Under the pieces are notes generated by a model. It worked only from the letters and a program-made list of their open reading frames with translations, made no database searches and was not told the origin of the DNA. Positions 6,339 to 6,369 of a stretch of 6,369 nucleotides of DNA are shown one piece after another (position 1 is the first letter of the stretch; each line of letters starts with the position of its first letter). This stretch comes from DASVBJ01 sp036375895 (lineage in GTDB: Bacteria; Actinomycetota; Actinomycetes; JACCUZ01), in the NCBI GenBank assembly GCA_036375895.1, contig DASVBJ010000043.1:1-6369 (forward strand), in the 5' to 3' direction. A program made the position numbers and the translations under genes.

Positions 6339-6369
6339 GGCGTGGACGGGCCAGGCCACGGGTTTTCGT

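Overview
The window is very GC-rich DNA with GTG as well as ATG starts. Its gene content is typical of a free-living high-GC actinobacterium: a subtilase with a Trp-repeat tail, a membrane-bound GGDEF/EAL protein, and an ArsR-like regulator next to a drug-exporter-type MFS protein. Nothing in it fixes the genus. There are no tRNA, rRNA, CRISPR or insertion-sequence signals. All supported genes lie on the minus strand, so the window reads right to left.

Right part (about 6369 to 4455): a two-gene unit. It encodes a winged-helix ArsR-like regulator (6322 to 5801) and an MFS exporter of the EntS/MFS_3 type (5804 to 4455). Their stop and start codons overlap by four bases. The regulator start has no Shine-Dalgarno sequence. 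It has an extended -10-like element seven bases upstream, and a 6+7+6 inverted repeat spans the start codon, which suggests a leaderless, possibly autoregulated transcript. This is a common arrangement for an inducible efflux module.

Middle (4454 to 4258): about 200 bp between genes. It holds a GC-rich tandem repeat just downstream of the exporter. A relatively AT-rich leader with repeated CAGTAAC motifs follows, just upstream of the next operon.

Left part (4254 to 1): three closely packed reading frames that look like one operon. They are a secreted subtilisin-family (S8) serine protease ending in a strict five-residue Trp-centred repeat; a 23-codon ORF with a strong ribosome binding site almost identical to that of the protease; and a large multi-TM/GAF/GGDEF/EAL cyclic-di-GMP enzyme that leaves the window before its EAL domain ends. 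The spacing is 41 bp and 11 bp, and the ribosome binding site of the third gene overlaps the stop codon of the small ORF. The most interesting idea here is that an exported protease, a tiny peptide and a c-di-GMP sensor enzyme act together. The linkage is visible in the sequence, but a joint function is only inferred.
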